From the NCBI GenBank assembly GCA_000436915.1, contig HF994111.1, positions 1 through 12,648 of the forward strand: a stretch of DNA of 12,648 bases. Reading direction: 5' to 3'. The position numbers and the translations under genes were made by a program. The first letter of the stretch is position 1. Every line of letters starts with the position of its first letter. The stretch is from Prevotella sp. CAG:1092. Its GTDB lineage: Bacteria; Bacteroidota; Bacteroidia; Bacteroidales; Bacteroidaceae. Positions 1 through 6,671 of this stretch are shown one piece after another. A model generated the notes under the pieces. The model searched no databases. It had not been told where the DNA came from and saw nothing but the letters and a program-made list of their open reading frames with translations.

Positions 1-10
1 AATCGCTATT

Positions 11-29
11 TTATCCCGAATTGGGGTAA
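11..29. other. short hairpin at left edge
   Basis: TTATCCC (11-17) can pair with GGGGTAA (23-29), with one G-T wobble, around the loop GAATT. It lies just upstream of the terminator at 53-99. It is probably in the 3' untranslated part of a plus-strand gene whose coding region lies outside the window. No function is assigned. Confidence 0.3.
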
Positions 30-52
30 ACTATTATATTGCTTTTTATAGT

Positions 53-99
53 ATTGCTTGGCTGATCACATCATGTGTGAATGCCAAGCAATATTTTTT
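53..99 (+). terminator. intrinsic terminator of an unseen upstream plus-strand gene
   Basis: ATTGCTTGGC (53-62) pairs perfectly with GCCAAGCAAT (83-92). The T-run at 93-99 follows almost immediately, as expected for plus-strand termination. The 20-nt loop holds a second small hairpin, TCACA (66-70) with TGTGA (76-80). The 5' side lacks a matching A-run, so termination on the minus strand is not expected. It implies that a gene transcribed left to right ends shortly before the window. Confidence 0.75.
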
Positions 100-310
100 T
101 ACCACCTATACATATTAATCTCGTTAAAGACTATAATAGATTACCTCTTGCGTTCAACAGCTGTTGAATGGTCGTAGAAGCTAACTTACTTTGCCATCAT
201 AACTAACTTACTTTATCGTTCAACAGTGGGCTGAACGGATGTAGAAGCTTAATAACTTTGGAAAGTAATATAATTAACTCCTTCGTTCAGCCTGGGCTGA
301 ACGAAGGAGT
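100..310. repeat. three mosaic inverted repeats with shared flanks
   Basis: This gene-free stretch carries three related inverted repeats. Unit 1 (151-170) contains the perfect 16-bp palindrome TTCAACAGCTGTTGAA. Unit 2 (217-237) has arms CGTTCA and TGAACG, with a left half CGTTCAACAG like unit 1 and a right half GGGCTGAACG like unit 3. Unit 3 (277-310) has 16-nt arms, ACTCCTTCGTTCAGCC and GGCTGAACGAAGGAGT, separated by only TG. Units 1 and 2 are each followed by GTAGAAGCT plus an A/T-rich stretch. The 12-mer CTAACTTACTTT occurs directly repeated at 181-192 and 203-214. No reading frame in the stretch looks coding. The elements could be a dispersed repeat family, protein-binding sites, or remnants of a non-autonomous element; the sequence does not decide. 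Confidence 0.7.
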
Positions 311-315
311 CAATA

Positions 316-355
316 AAATAAAGGCTGGCATCATCCTAAATGAGATGCCAGCCTT
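316..355 (-). terminator. intrinsic terminator of the Ig/OB-fold exoprotein gene
   Basis: AAGGCTGGCATC (321-332) and GATGCCAGCCTT (344-355) form a perfect 12-bp stem with an 11-nt loop. Read on the minus strand the hairpin is followed by a U-rich tract (TTTATTTTATT), which suits termination of the gene ending at 396. The plus-strand side has little U-run. Confidence 0.8.
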
Positions 356-395
356 ATATGTATTATTTATACTTAGCAATCAGCTAAAGTATAGA

Positions 396-1622
396 TTACT
401 TGTTGAAGTACTTCTTACCGTTCTTTACTACTACACCCTTGTAGTTGTTGCTTACACGCTGACCTGCAAGGTTGTAGAGAGGAGCGTTTGTCTTGTCAAG
501 AGTGATAGCGTTTACACCTGCAACCTTGTCATTTTGAGAGTAAATGTAGTTACCAGAATTCATTTCCTTAGTGCCGTTGTAGTTTACAAGCTTACCATAA
601 ACAACAACTTTGTCACCAACCTTGATTTGGTCTGCTGATGTAAATTTGTTGTCCTTAGGGCCAAGGTAGTACCCTCTGTAGATTACCAACACGTTTTCTT
701 CCTTACCATTGTCAGAAATGTTGTATGTTGCATTTCCCCATTCTGCTGTGTCTACACTCTTAATAGATGAAATGATACCCTTTACATAAACCTTAGCATC
801 AAGACCTTCGCCAGCTTCAATAAGCTCCAAAGCCTTAGCTACTGTGTATGCTGTTTCTGGAGTATTTGTGATGTCAACAGTAGAAGCTGCCTTAACGGTA
901 AGAGCGTAAGTAACGCTCTGAGCCTCATACTCATCGTTGCCTGCAAATTCAGCAGTGATGTTTGTTTCACCAGCTGCAACAAGAGTAACTTCACCCTTTT
1001 CGTTGATAGTAGCAACTTTTTCGTCAGAGCTACTATACTTTACATTGAGTTTGTTAGCATTAGCAAGGGTAGGGAATTGGTTCTCTGCGCTACCGATAGT
1101 TACAGTTCTTGCTGCTGTACCCCAAGAAAGACCTGCAGGTTTCTTGGCTACACCCTGATACAAAAGAATGTTGTCGAGACGAGCATTGTTTGATGTGGTG
1201 TTAGCAAATGTAAGAGTAAGTGTTTCTGTTCCTGCAGGAACTGTAATCTTAGCTTCAACGGTGTTGCCTGATGTTGTTCCTTCGCCAATAGTTACACCTT
1301 TAGTGCTTGATGAAATAGTAAGAGATTTGTTGGTGTTATATCTCAATGTCATTTCACCAGTTGCACCATTTAATGCAATTGTAGCTGTGAAACTACCACT
1401 TTTCTTTGCAACAAGAAGTTCTGGAGATTTACCACCTGCTAATGCTTCTTCATAAATCTTTGTACCAGCATTTTCCGAAGCATAGTTCTTGTTGACCTGT
1501 GCTGGAGTTTGGTCTTTTTTTGCACCAGTCCAATCCTCTGACCAAATCTTTGTTTCAGCAAACGAAACATTAAACACCATAGCAAGGACTGCTATGAAAG
1601 ATAAGCGTAAAATTTTGTTCAT
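396..1622 (-). CDS. secreted multidomain protein with Ig-like and OB-fold-like domains and a Prevotella-type C-terminal tail
   Basis: This is a 408-residue exported protein of unknown specific function. Residues 1-22 are a signal peptide (positive start, hydrophobic core, SFA-E cleavage site). Residues 25-157 look like a beta-sandwich of the type often found in Bacteroidales surface proteins and end in 'ARLDNILLYQG'. Residues 162-244 resemble a bacterial Ig-like domain ('YSSSDEKVATINEKGEVTL', then 'AEFAGNDEYEAQS'). Residues 254-362 resemble an OB-fold domain common in Bacteroidota exoproteins ('KVYVKGIISSI', 'KVGDKVVVYGKL'). Residues 380-408 form the tail 'YNLAGQRV...KGVVVKNGKKYFNK', shared with the neighbouring pectate lyase and resembling type IX secretion tails. 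No catalytic motif is visible. It has its own promoter (1716-1723) and terminator, so it need not belong to the pectin operon, although carbohydrate binding is plausible. Domain names are by resemblance only. Confidence 0.8.
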   Translation of the reverse strand: MNKILRLSFIAVLAMVFNVSFAETKIWSEDWTGAKKDQTPAQVNKNYASENAGTKIYEEALAGGKSPELLVAKKSGSFTATIALNGATGEMTLRYNTNKSLTISSSTKGVTIGEGTTSGNTVEAKITVPAGTETLTLTFANTTSNNARLDNILLYQGVAKKPAGLSWGTAARTVTIGSAENQFPTLANANKLNVKYSSSDEKVATINEKGEVTLVAAGETNITAEFAGNDEYEAQSVTYALTVKAASTVDITNTPETAYTVAKALELIEAGEGLDAKVYVKGIISSIKSVDTAEWGNATYNISDNGKEENVLVIYRGYYLGPKDNKFTSADQIKVGDKVVVYGKLVNYNGTKEMNSGNYIYSQNDKVAGVNAITLDKTNAPLYNLAGQRVSNNYKGVVVKNGKKYFNK

Positions 1623-1715
1623 AACTGTTCGTATTAATTTAGTTAATATTTAGATTATAAGAATTTATAGGCCTTTATGAGAACACATAATTCTGCAATA
1701 GTTTTACATTCATTG

Positions 1716-1723
1716 CAAAGATA
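1716..1723 (-). promoter_or_regulatory. -7 promoter element of the Ig/OB-fold exoprotein gene
   Basis: On the minus strand these bases read TATCTTTG, matching the Bacteroidota -7 consensus TAnnTTTG. The site is about 95 nt upstream of the start codon. No clean TTTG occurs 19-21 bp further upstream, so the -33 element is weak. The same TATCTTTG octamer precedes the GH28-GH105 gene. Confidence 0.55.
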
Positions 1724-1825
1724 GATATATTTATTAATATAAACCGAATATTAATATTAAAATTTTATTAAACAACTAAAATTCCCTGGTATAGGGAGGA
1801 AAATCTCACCAATATATTATAAATG

Positions 1826-1861
1826 AAAAAAGGATAGCACATACTATGATGCACTATCCTT
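1826..1861 (-). terminator. intrinsic terminator of the pectin operon
   Basis: On the minus strand GGATAGTGCAT and ATGTGCTATCC form an 11-bp stem with two wobble pairs around the 6-nt loop CATAGT. A run of six U (plus-strand A 1826-1831) follows. It lies about 25 bp beyond the stop codon of the pectate lyase gene. A smaller hairpin (TCCCT/AGGGA, about 1783-1798) lies between it and the next promoter and has no evident role. Confidence 0.8.
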
Positions 1862-1887
1862 CTTTGCGATGATGATATAAATATAGT

Positions 1888-3549
1888 TTAGTATATTCTT
1901 TTCTTTATGGTCTTACCTTTTTTCTCGATTACGATGCCACGAGTAGGTTTGTTTACCTTCATACCCTGAAGGTTGTAGTACTCGTAGGTGTTGTCATCGT
2001 TGTAGTCGATATCTGCGATGAGGGTAGGGTTGCTGTTGCTGTTGCCACTATTATAATAAGGTATACCGTCTACCTTGATTGTCTCTGGATAGTATTCGTC
2101 TACGCTCTCAAGCGCGTCGGCGTTACCAGCCTTCATCAAGTCTTCAACCAATGCGTTGCAATAAACCTCGATATTTGTATAATAGCCCTTCTTGTCTATA
2201 GTGTAAGCAGCAGCGTCGTTATCATCTTTAGGATTCAAGCCGTGTGCAGTCTCCCAGATATCTGGCATACCATCGTTATCAGAGTCGAGAAGCTTTTCTG
2301 TAGAATTCAATGTAGGCCATCCGCCAACATCATTCTGTGAGTCTATGATACCTGCAAGCTTTGTTATGCTTCCCTTATAGGTGGCAGTACCATTCTTTGC
2401 TTCCTCTGCATAGCGAGCATCTACAGCGTCGCGCTTGTATGAAGCTCCTGCATATGCAAGTACCTTTTCGAAGGTTTTCTGAGCAGAGTGGGTTGTTACT
2501 ACGCCTGGATTTACTGGCTCTTTAAGCTTGATGGTGTCTCTAACAGTAGTGTTGCCATCGTCGATGATTACGCCCTTCCAATCGTAGTTCTCACCTTTGT
2601 CTCTAACGTAGTTGCCATCGATATAGAAGTGACCATAGGTGTTCTTTGGAATTACTTCGCCTGATGCACCTGATGTGTGACCACATTGGAATACTCGATC
2701 TTTATTCTTTGTAGCAGGGCCATACTTATAGTAGTTGTTAACTATATTGTGGTAGCCACCCATACCTGCGTAGGCTCCGTTGCCTTTGCCCCAGTTGTAC
2801 ATCACATTGTTGCGCAAGTCTACCTGCTCAGCCTCTATGCTGCTTGCATAGTTGTCGGCAGAAGAGCCTCCCCATCCATAGCGGGCGCCATTGAGTCGTG
2901 GACAACGATTGGTATGATGTGCCAAGAGATTGTGGTGGAATGAAGCACCTTTACCGCCCCATATACCTCCATATCCATGAGCACCCTTGTCGTGACCTGC
3001 GTTGTTGAGACTCTCTGCTACGGTACACCATTGCATGGTGAAGTTCTTATTGTCGTAGAACGAAGCAGTCTCGTCGATACTCCAGCTCATAGAGCAATGG
3101 TCGATGATGATGTTGTTGCGATTGCGTCCCCAGAAAGAATCAGCACCATCGTTAACATCTACGGCATTGCCACGGCGAACGCGTATGAAACGAATGATTA
3201 CGTTGTTTGCCTTGTTCTCTAATGTGTAGTCGCGGAGTGTGATACCATCACCAGGGGCTGTTTGACCTTCTATCGTAACATCACCATTCTTAATAGTGAG
3301 GTTGCTCTTCAATGCTATTGTACCAGAAACATCAAATACGATAATTCTTTTACCCGATGTGTTCTGCAAAGCTTGACGGAGTGATCCTGCACCAGAGTCG
3401 TTGAGGTTAGTGACATGAATCACCTTACCTCCACGTCCACCTGTAGTAGTGTATCGTGCAAATCCTTCAGCACCAGGAAATGCAGGAGACTGTGCCATTG
3501 CTGCTGACATAGAAAGTGTTGCAGCGGCAGCCATTATAATTCTTTTCAT
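1888..3549 (-). CDS. secreted pectate lyase, polysaccharide lyase family 1-like
   Basis: This lyase would cleave polygalacturonan by beta-elimination, leaving unsaturated ends. The chosen ATG at 3549 gives 553 residues beginning with a signal peptide (residues 1-19, cleavage AMA-Q). A longer frame reaching 3672 would overlap the GH28-GH105 gene and bury the signal, so it is rejected. The mature protein starts 'FPGAEGFARYTTTGGRGG', followed by parallel beta-helix repeats. 'IIIDHCSMSWSIDE' (residues 147-160) matches the PL1 vWiDH region. 'RCPRLNG' (215-221) is the likely catalytic arginine segment. 'DSDNDGMPDIWE' (422-433) is a calcium-binding, thrombospondin type 3-like loop. Residues 522-550 form the tail 'YEYYNLQGMKV...RGIVIEKKGKTIKK', related to that of the exoprotein at 396-1622. 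It lies 55 bp downstream of the GH28-GH105 gene and is probably co-transcribed. The exact PL1 subfamily cannot be set by eye. Confidence 0.9.
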   Translation of the reverse strand: MKRIIMAAAATLSMSAAMAQSPAFPGAEGFARYTTTGGRGGKVIHVTNLNDSGAGSLRQALQNTSGKRIIVFDVSGTIALKSNLTIKNGDVTIEGQTAPGDGITLRDYTLENKANNVIIRFIRVRRGNAVDVNDGADSFWGRNRNNIIIDHCSMSWSIDETASFYDNKNFTMQWCTVAESLNNAGHDKGAHGYGGIWGGKGASFHHNLLAHHTNRCPRLNGARYGWGGSSADNYASSIEAEQVDLRNNVMYNWGKGNGAYAGMGGYHNIVNNYYKYGPATKNKDRVFQCGHTSGASGEVIPKNTYGHFYIDGNYVRDKGENYDWKGVIIDDGNTTVRDTIKLKEPVNPGVVTTHSAQKTFEKVLAYAGASYKRDAVDARYAEEAKNGTATYKGSITKLAGIIDSQNDVGGWPTLNSTEKLLDSDNDGMPDIWETAHGLNPKDDNDAAAYTIDKKGYYTNIEVYCNALVEDLMKAGNADALESVDEYYPETIKVDGIPYYNSGNSNSNPTLIADIDYNDDNTYEYYNLQGMKVNKPTRGIVIEKKGKTIKKRIY

Positions 3550-3564
3550 AGAATGCTTTTGAAT

Positions 3565-3604
3565 ATCTAATCTGTTAGATTCTTCACTCTTCACTTTTCG
3601 TTCT
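3565..3604 (-). other. intergenic spacer with small hairpin and GTGAAGA microrepeat
   Basis: Within the 55-bp gap between the GH28-GH105 stop and the lyase start, ATCTAA (3565-3570) pairs with TTAGAT (3575-3580) around TCTG. Upstream of it the minus strand carries the short repeat AGTGAAGAGTGAAGA. No promoter or terminator is visible, which supports co-transcription. The hairpin might affect processing or translation of the lyase message, but that is speculative. Confidence 0.35.
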
Positions 3605-6178
3605 TTACTTTCCCTGTGGAAGCTGTTCCATCTCCAATGAAGCCCAGATGAAAGGACCAATGCCCTTAGCATCGTTGTCGCGGATAGGCTCGCTCATATA
3701 ATAATTGAAGCTGCCATCACGCTTGAAGTTAGGCTTTTTTACGTATGGACCAGGAGCAGGACCAAGGCCTGATACTGAACAGCAGTTGGTGAGAGAGATA
3801 GTCTTGTCGGCATTAACCTTGATGAAGTTGTTGATGATGCCGTTGTATGCCTTGATACCAGCTGCGCGGAATGACTCAGGAAGGTAGCCTGTTCTTGCAC
3901 CCTTGAGCAATACGTAAGCAAACATAGAAGAGGCTGTTGACTCAAGATAGTTGCGGCTGTCCTTAACGTCGAGCACGTCGTACCATACACCAGTCTTCTT
4001 GTCCTGATAGTCTACTACCGACTGCATAGTCTTCTGCAACAAAGCTACAACCTTGTCGCGGTTAGGATAGTCAGCAGGCAATACGTCGAGCACCTCGGTG
4101 ATAGCCATAACATACCATCCCAAAGCTCTTGCCCATGTGTGCTGGCTGAGTCCTGTCTCCTTGTCTGCCCAGAAAGCTGTGTGGGTTTCGTCCCAAGCAT
4201 GCTTCCAAAGGTTTGTCTTAGCATCGTATGTGCGAAGGTCGGTCTTTAGAATCTGGTCTACTGCATCCTTCCAGTATTTCTTCTGAGCCTTCTTCATACC
4301 CTTGATGCTTGGAGCAGCGAGAGTGTAGTAGGGAAGACCCATGAAGATTCCGTCAAGCCATACCTGGTTTGCATAGATAGCCTTGTGCCACCACACACCT
4401 TCCTTGGTGCGGGGCTGCTTCTCGAGCTGAGAGAATAATGTGGCTAGAGCCTTCTTCTGATTTTCTGCTGGGAACAACTCGTTCATGCGATAGATGAACT
4501 TTGCTGTGCGTACGTTGTCGAGATTATAGTCTTCGAGCTTGTAGCCAGTGATATTACCCTGGGCATCTATCATTTTTGCAGGATATTCCTTGAGGTATTC
4601 TGCGATAGTCTCGTCCTTATATCTATAATAGGTGTCGAGCATACCTTCCATTTCGATCCCCATCACATAGCTCCACTTTGGCTTCTTTGCGAAGTCGAGC
4701 ATATAGCTCTTTGGAGTGCGCTTCATCTCTGACCATGTCATCCATTGTGAATAGTTCTGATATGGCTTATCAGCATCTTGAAGAATGAGGTTGCCATTTA
4801 TCATGAGATTGTCAAACTTCACGTTGCGTGTCTTACCTGTCATCTTTACAGGCTGTTTAACAACGCCAGTGAAGTTACAGTCTTTAACAGTAACGTCGTA
4901 AACATTTTCAATTTCGTTCAAGCCGATGATCAATACACCATAGTTACTCTTCTGACAGGTTACATTCTCCATGTATACCTTGCGAACAGTAGGCTGGAAA
5001 CCACGATAGCAAATTTCCTTAGCCTCGTAGTCGAGGTTGATCTTCAATACAGCCTCACGACATTGACCAACAGTAACGTTGCGCATGTTGATATTCTCAA
5101 TCAAACCACCACGGCAGTTGTTAGTCTTGATTCTCAATACACGCTCAAGGTCTGGAGAGTCCATGTGGCAGTTCTCTGCATATACATTCTGGCAACCACC
5201 AGAAATCTCAGAACCGATAACTACACCACCATGACCATCTTCCATCTTACAGTTACGGATGATGATATTTTTGCTTGGAGTGTTCCAAAGACGTCCGTCG
5301 TTGTTGCGTCCGCTCTTGATAGCGATACAGTCGTCGCCAGTGTGGAAAGTACAGTTCTGAATAAGAACGTTCTCACAAGCCTCTGGGTCGCAACCGTCAC
5401 CATTAGGACCTTCGTTCCAGATGTATACACCATCTACGGTGATGTTCTTAGAGAGCAATGGGTGGATAACCCAGAAAGGAGAGTTGGTGAGCTTTACATC
5501 CTTGATGAGGATTCCATCGCAACGATTGAAGTTTACGAGCTGTGGACGCAAGCCTTGTCCCTTACCAAAACGTCTTTCATCTTCAGGTACACCATCCTCA
5601 GCATATTTCAGCAGACGTGCACGGCTACCCAAGTTTTGTGCTTCCTTGGTAACACCTTTTTGAAAGTTGAACTTCTTAGCTCCACACCAAGGCCACCAAG
5701 TTTCACGGCTACCATTACCATCGATGGTTCCCTTACCGGTGATAGCAAGATCGGTCTCACCGTAGGCATAAATACATGGAGAATAGTTCCAGCATCCTAA
5801 GCCTTCCCATGAGGTTTTTACCAAAGGATAAAGCTCTGGTTGGAAAGCGAAGAGAAGAGTAGCACCTTCCTCAACCTTTAGGTTTACGTGGCTCTTCATT
5901 CTGATAGCACCTGTGTTCCATGTACCCTTAGGCACAACGACTGTTCCACCACCCTTAGCAGAGCAAGTGGCAATAGCTTTGTTAATGGCCTTTTGGTTTA
6001 CAGCTGCAGAAGCCTTTACCTTAGCGCCAAACTGTGTGATGGCGAAAGTACGATCTGGGAACTGAGGAGTTCTGATGTTACTCTCGATTTGTTTGTACTC
6101 GCTTTCGTTCCAACCCTGTGCAAAAGAGCATAGTGGTAACGATAGCAACATGATTAATGTTGTCAGTAATTGTTTCAT
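3605..6178 (-). CDS. secreted GH28-GH105 fusion: polygalacturonase joined to unsaturated uronyl hydrolase
   Basis: This 857-residue protein carries two pectin-active enzymes. Residues 1-21 are a signal peptide ending SFA-Q. The GH28 beta-helix spans about 40-460 and holds the four family motifs: NGDGCD (259-264, usual form NTDGID), GDDC (281-284), GHG (315-317) and RIK (349-351). Together these supply the catalytic aspartates, the histidine and the substrate-binding R/K. Residues about 510-855 match GH105 (YteR/YesR-type, Pfam Glyco_hydro_88). There 'VWLDGIFMG' (606-614) carries the proposed catalytic Asp609, and 'WARALGWYVMA' (682-692) is a second signature. GH28 would hydrolyse galacturonan or rhamnogalacturonan; GH105 would release the 4,5-unsaturated uronic acid left by lyases such as the next gene. 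It lacks the C-terminal tail of its neighbours, so its location is probably periplasmic (inference). Whether the two modules share one substrate is unknown. Confidence 0.93.
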   Translation of the reverse strand: MKQLLTTLIMLLSLPLCSFAQGWNESEYKQIESNIRTPQFPDRTFAITQFGAKVKASAAVNQKAINKAIATCSAKGGGTVVVPKGTWNTGAIRMKSHVNLKVEEGATLLFAFQPELYPLVKTSWEGLGCWNYSPCIYAYGETDLAITGKGTIDGNGSRETWWPWCGAKKFNFQKGVTKEAQNLGSRARLLKYAEDGVPEDERRFGKGQGLRPQLVNFNRCDGILIKDVKLTNSPFWVIHPLLSKNITVDGVYIWNEGPNGDGCDPEACENVLIQNCTFHTGDDCIAIKSGRNNDGRLWNTPSKNIIIRNCKMEDGHGGVVIGSEISGGCQNVYAENCHMDSPDLERVLRIKTNNCRGGLIENINMRNVTVGQCREAVLKINLDYEAKEICYRGFQPTVRKVYMENVTCQKSNYGVLIIGLNEIENVYDVTVKDCNFTGVVKQPVKMTGKTRNVKFDNLMINGNLILQDADKPYQNYSQWMTWSEMKRTPKSYMLDFAKKPKWSYVMGIEMEGMLDTYYRYKDETIAEYLKEYPAKMIDAQGNITGYKLEDYNLDNVRTAKFIYRMNELFPAENQKKALATLFSQLEKQPRTKEGVWWHKAIYANQVWLDGIFMGLPYYTLAAPSIKGMKKAQKKYWKDAVDQILKTDLRTYDAKTNLWKHAWDETHTAFWADKETGLSQHTWARALGWYVMAITEVLDVLPADYPNRDKVVALLQKTMQSVVDYQDKKTGVWYDVLDVKDSRNYLESTASSMFAYVLLKGARTGYLPESFRAAGIKAYNGIINNFIKVNADKTISLTNCCSVSGLGPAPGPYVKKPNFKRDGSFNYYMSEPIRDNDAKGIGPFIWASLEMEQLPQGK

Positions 6179-6221
6179 TATATGATTGTTGATTAGTTCC
6201 TGTATTGGGTGATTGTTGGAG

Positions 6222-6242
6222 GGTACCTTTTGAAAGGTTACC
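6222..6242 (-). promoter_or_regulatory. hairpin in the 5' leader of the pectin operon
   Basis: On the minus strand GGTAACCTTT pairs with AAAGGTACC across a 2-nt loop, with one bulged A. It lies about 45 nt upstream of the GH28-GH105 start codon, inside the roughly 120-nt leader implied by the -7 element at 6304-6311. There is no U-run, so it is not a terminator. It could affect mRNA stability or translation. Confidence 0.4.
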
Positions 6243-6303
6243 AGTATCTTGTGATTTTGATTAGTTTCTTGTAGCTATTAGTGCTATTAGCACAATCTTT
6301 TTG

Positions 6304-6311
6304 CAAAGATA
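6304..6311 (-). promoter_or_regulatory. -7 promoter element of the pectin operon
   Basis: The minus strand reads TATCTTTG here, a match to TAnnTTTG. No TTTG is present at the usual -33 distance, which may mean that an activator is needed. Pectin loci in Bacteroidales are usually inducible, but no regulator gene is visible next to this one. Confidence 0.55.
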
Positions 6312-6479
6312 TAAAAATAATATTTATATCCTTTAGAATTTTCATCTATTTTATGTGACTTTTTGTTAAAGAGTTGATATATAGGGAAATAGGTGTTTGG
6401 TATGGTAGTGGTAAAACTTGATATTTAATAGATGGTAGAGTAAAACATATGTTAAATATTTCATTTTCTTTGGGGAAAA
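6312..6479. other. AT-rich gene-free stretch
   Basis: This lies between the pectin operon promoter and the promoter of the candidate small RNA. It is strongly AT-rich. A minus-strand open frame of 67 codons crosses it but has no convincing start context or recognisable protein features. No repeat or hairpin stands out. It may contain the -33 region and activator sites of the pectin operon. Confidence 0.4.
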
Positions 6480-6511
6480 TTTGGAAATCTCGTTAATAAG
6501 GTCTATATTTG
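6480..6511 (+). promoter_or_regulatory. consensus Bacteroidota promoter of the candidate small RNA
   Basis: TTTG (6480-6483) and TATATTTG (6504-6511) are separated by exactly 20 bp, matching the Bacteroidota housekeeping promoter at both elements. Initiation is expected near 6517-6520. The nearest plus-strand gene is 1.3 kb away, beyond a terminator. Confidence 0.7.
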
Positions 6512-6517
6512 CGAAAG

Positions 6518-6591
6518 TTGTTATGGATTTCGAGTTTTTTTCGAAATCATCCCTCGAGGTTGGTAGCATCCTGCACCAACCTCTTTTTTTT
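6518..6591 (+). ncRNA. candidate small RNA, about 70-75 nt, two hairpins
   Basis: A consensus promoter and a strong intrinsic terminator bracket about 74 nt with no good coding content. The predicted transcript folds into two stems. The first is GATTTCGA (6526-6533) with TCGAAATC (6541-6548), closing a U-rich 7-nt loop. The second is GAGGTTGGT (6556-6564) with ACCAACCTC (6575-6583), followed by eight U. The U-rich first loop and the 10-nt loop AGCATCCTGC of the terminator stem are possible pairing sites. A 29-codon frame (ATG at 6523, stop at 6610-6612) runs past the terminator, so it is an unlikely product. The RNA converges on the four-helix protein gene, so read-through from that gene would make antisense RNA to it. 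I do not recognise it as a known family. The 5' end is an estimate. Confidence 0.6.
6556..6591 (+). terminator. intrinsic terminator of the candidate small RNA
   Basis: GAGGTTGGT (6556-6564) pairs perfectly with ACCAACCTC (6575-6583) around a 10-nt loop. T 6584-6591 is an uninterrupted run of eight. On the opposite strand no U-run follows, so it should work only on the plus strand. Confidence 0.8.
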
Positions 6592-6608
6592 GTTTTTGGC
6601 TTAAAGCT

Positions 6609-6671
6609 ATAGATGAACTAGAAGTTCTAGATAAACTAGAAGTTCTAGAAGCTCTAGATAATCTAGAAAAT
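6609..6671. repeat. tandem array of seven 9-bp units (CTAGANNNN)
   Basis: Seven 9-bp units run in perfect register: ATAGATGAA, CTAGAAGTT, CTAGATAAA, CTAGAAGTT, CTAGAAGCT, CTAGATAAT and CTAGAAAAT. CTAGA is fixed in units 2-7; the last four bases vary, and unit 2 equals unit 4. Because CTAG is self-complementary, the array also contains two copies of the palindrome CTAGAAGTTCTAG (6618-6630 and 6636-6648). It begins at the stop codon of the four-helix protein gene and ends 17 bp from the small-RNA terminator. On the plus strand one frame is open with Leu every third residue, but it has no start codon and so is probably not translated. Confidence 0.85.

Noticed and set aside
100..310. CRISPR array or integron attC sites
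   Set aside because: The units are unequal in length and spacing, are themselves palindromic with mixed halves, and lack constant spacers or the attC core sequence.
3550..3672. N-terminal extension of the pectate lyase to a start at 3672
   Set aside because: It overlaps the 3' end of the GH28-GH105 gene and would place 41 residues before an evident signal peptide. The ATG at 3549 gives a standard secreted lyase.
4778..5800. 340-codon plus-strand open frame
   Set aside because: It is the shadow of the GH28-coding region on the other strand; the minus-strand frame carries all catalytic motifs.
6366..6569. 67-codon minus-strand frame across the small-RNA region
   Set aside because: AT-driven composition, no recognisable domain, no promoter, and it covers a strong plus-strand promoter and terminator stem. 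I see no sign of coding.
6523..6612. 29-codon plus-strand frame inside the candidate small RNA
   Set aside because: It runs through the terminator hairpin and T-run into the tandem array, so most transcripts would lack its stop codon. No ribosome-binding context is seen.
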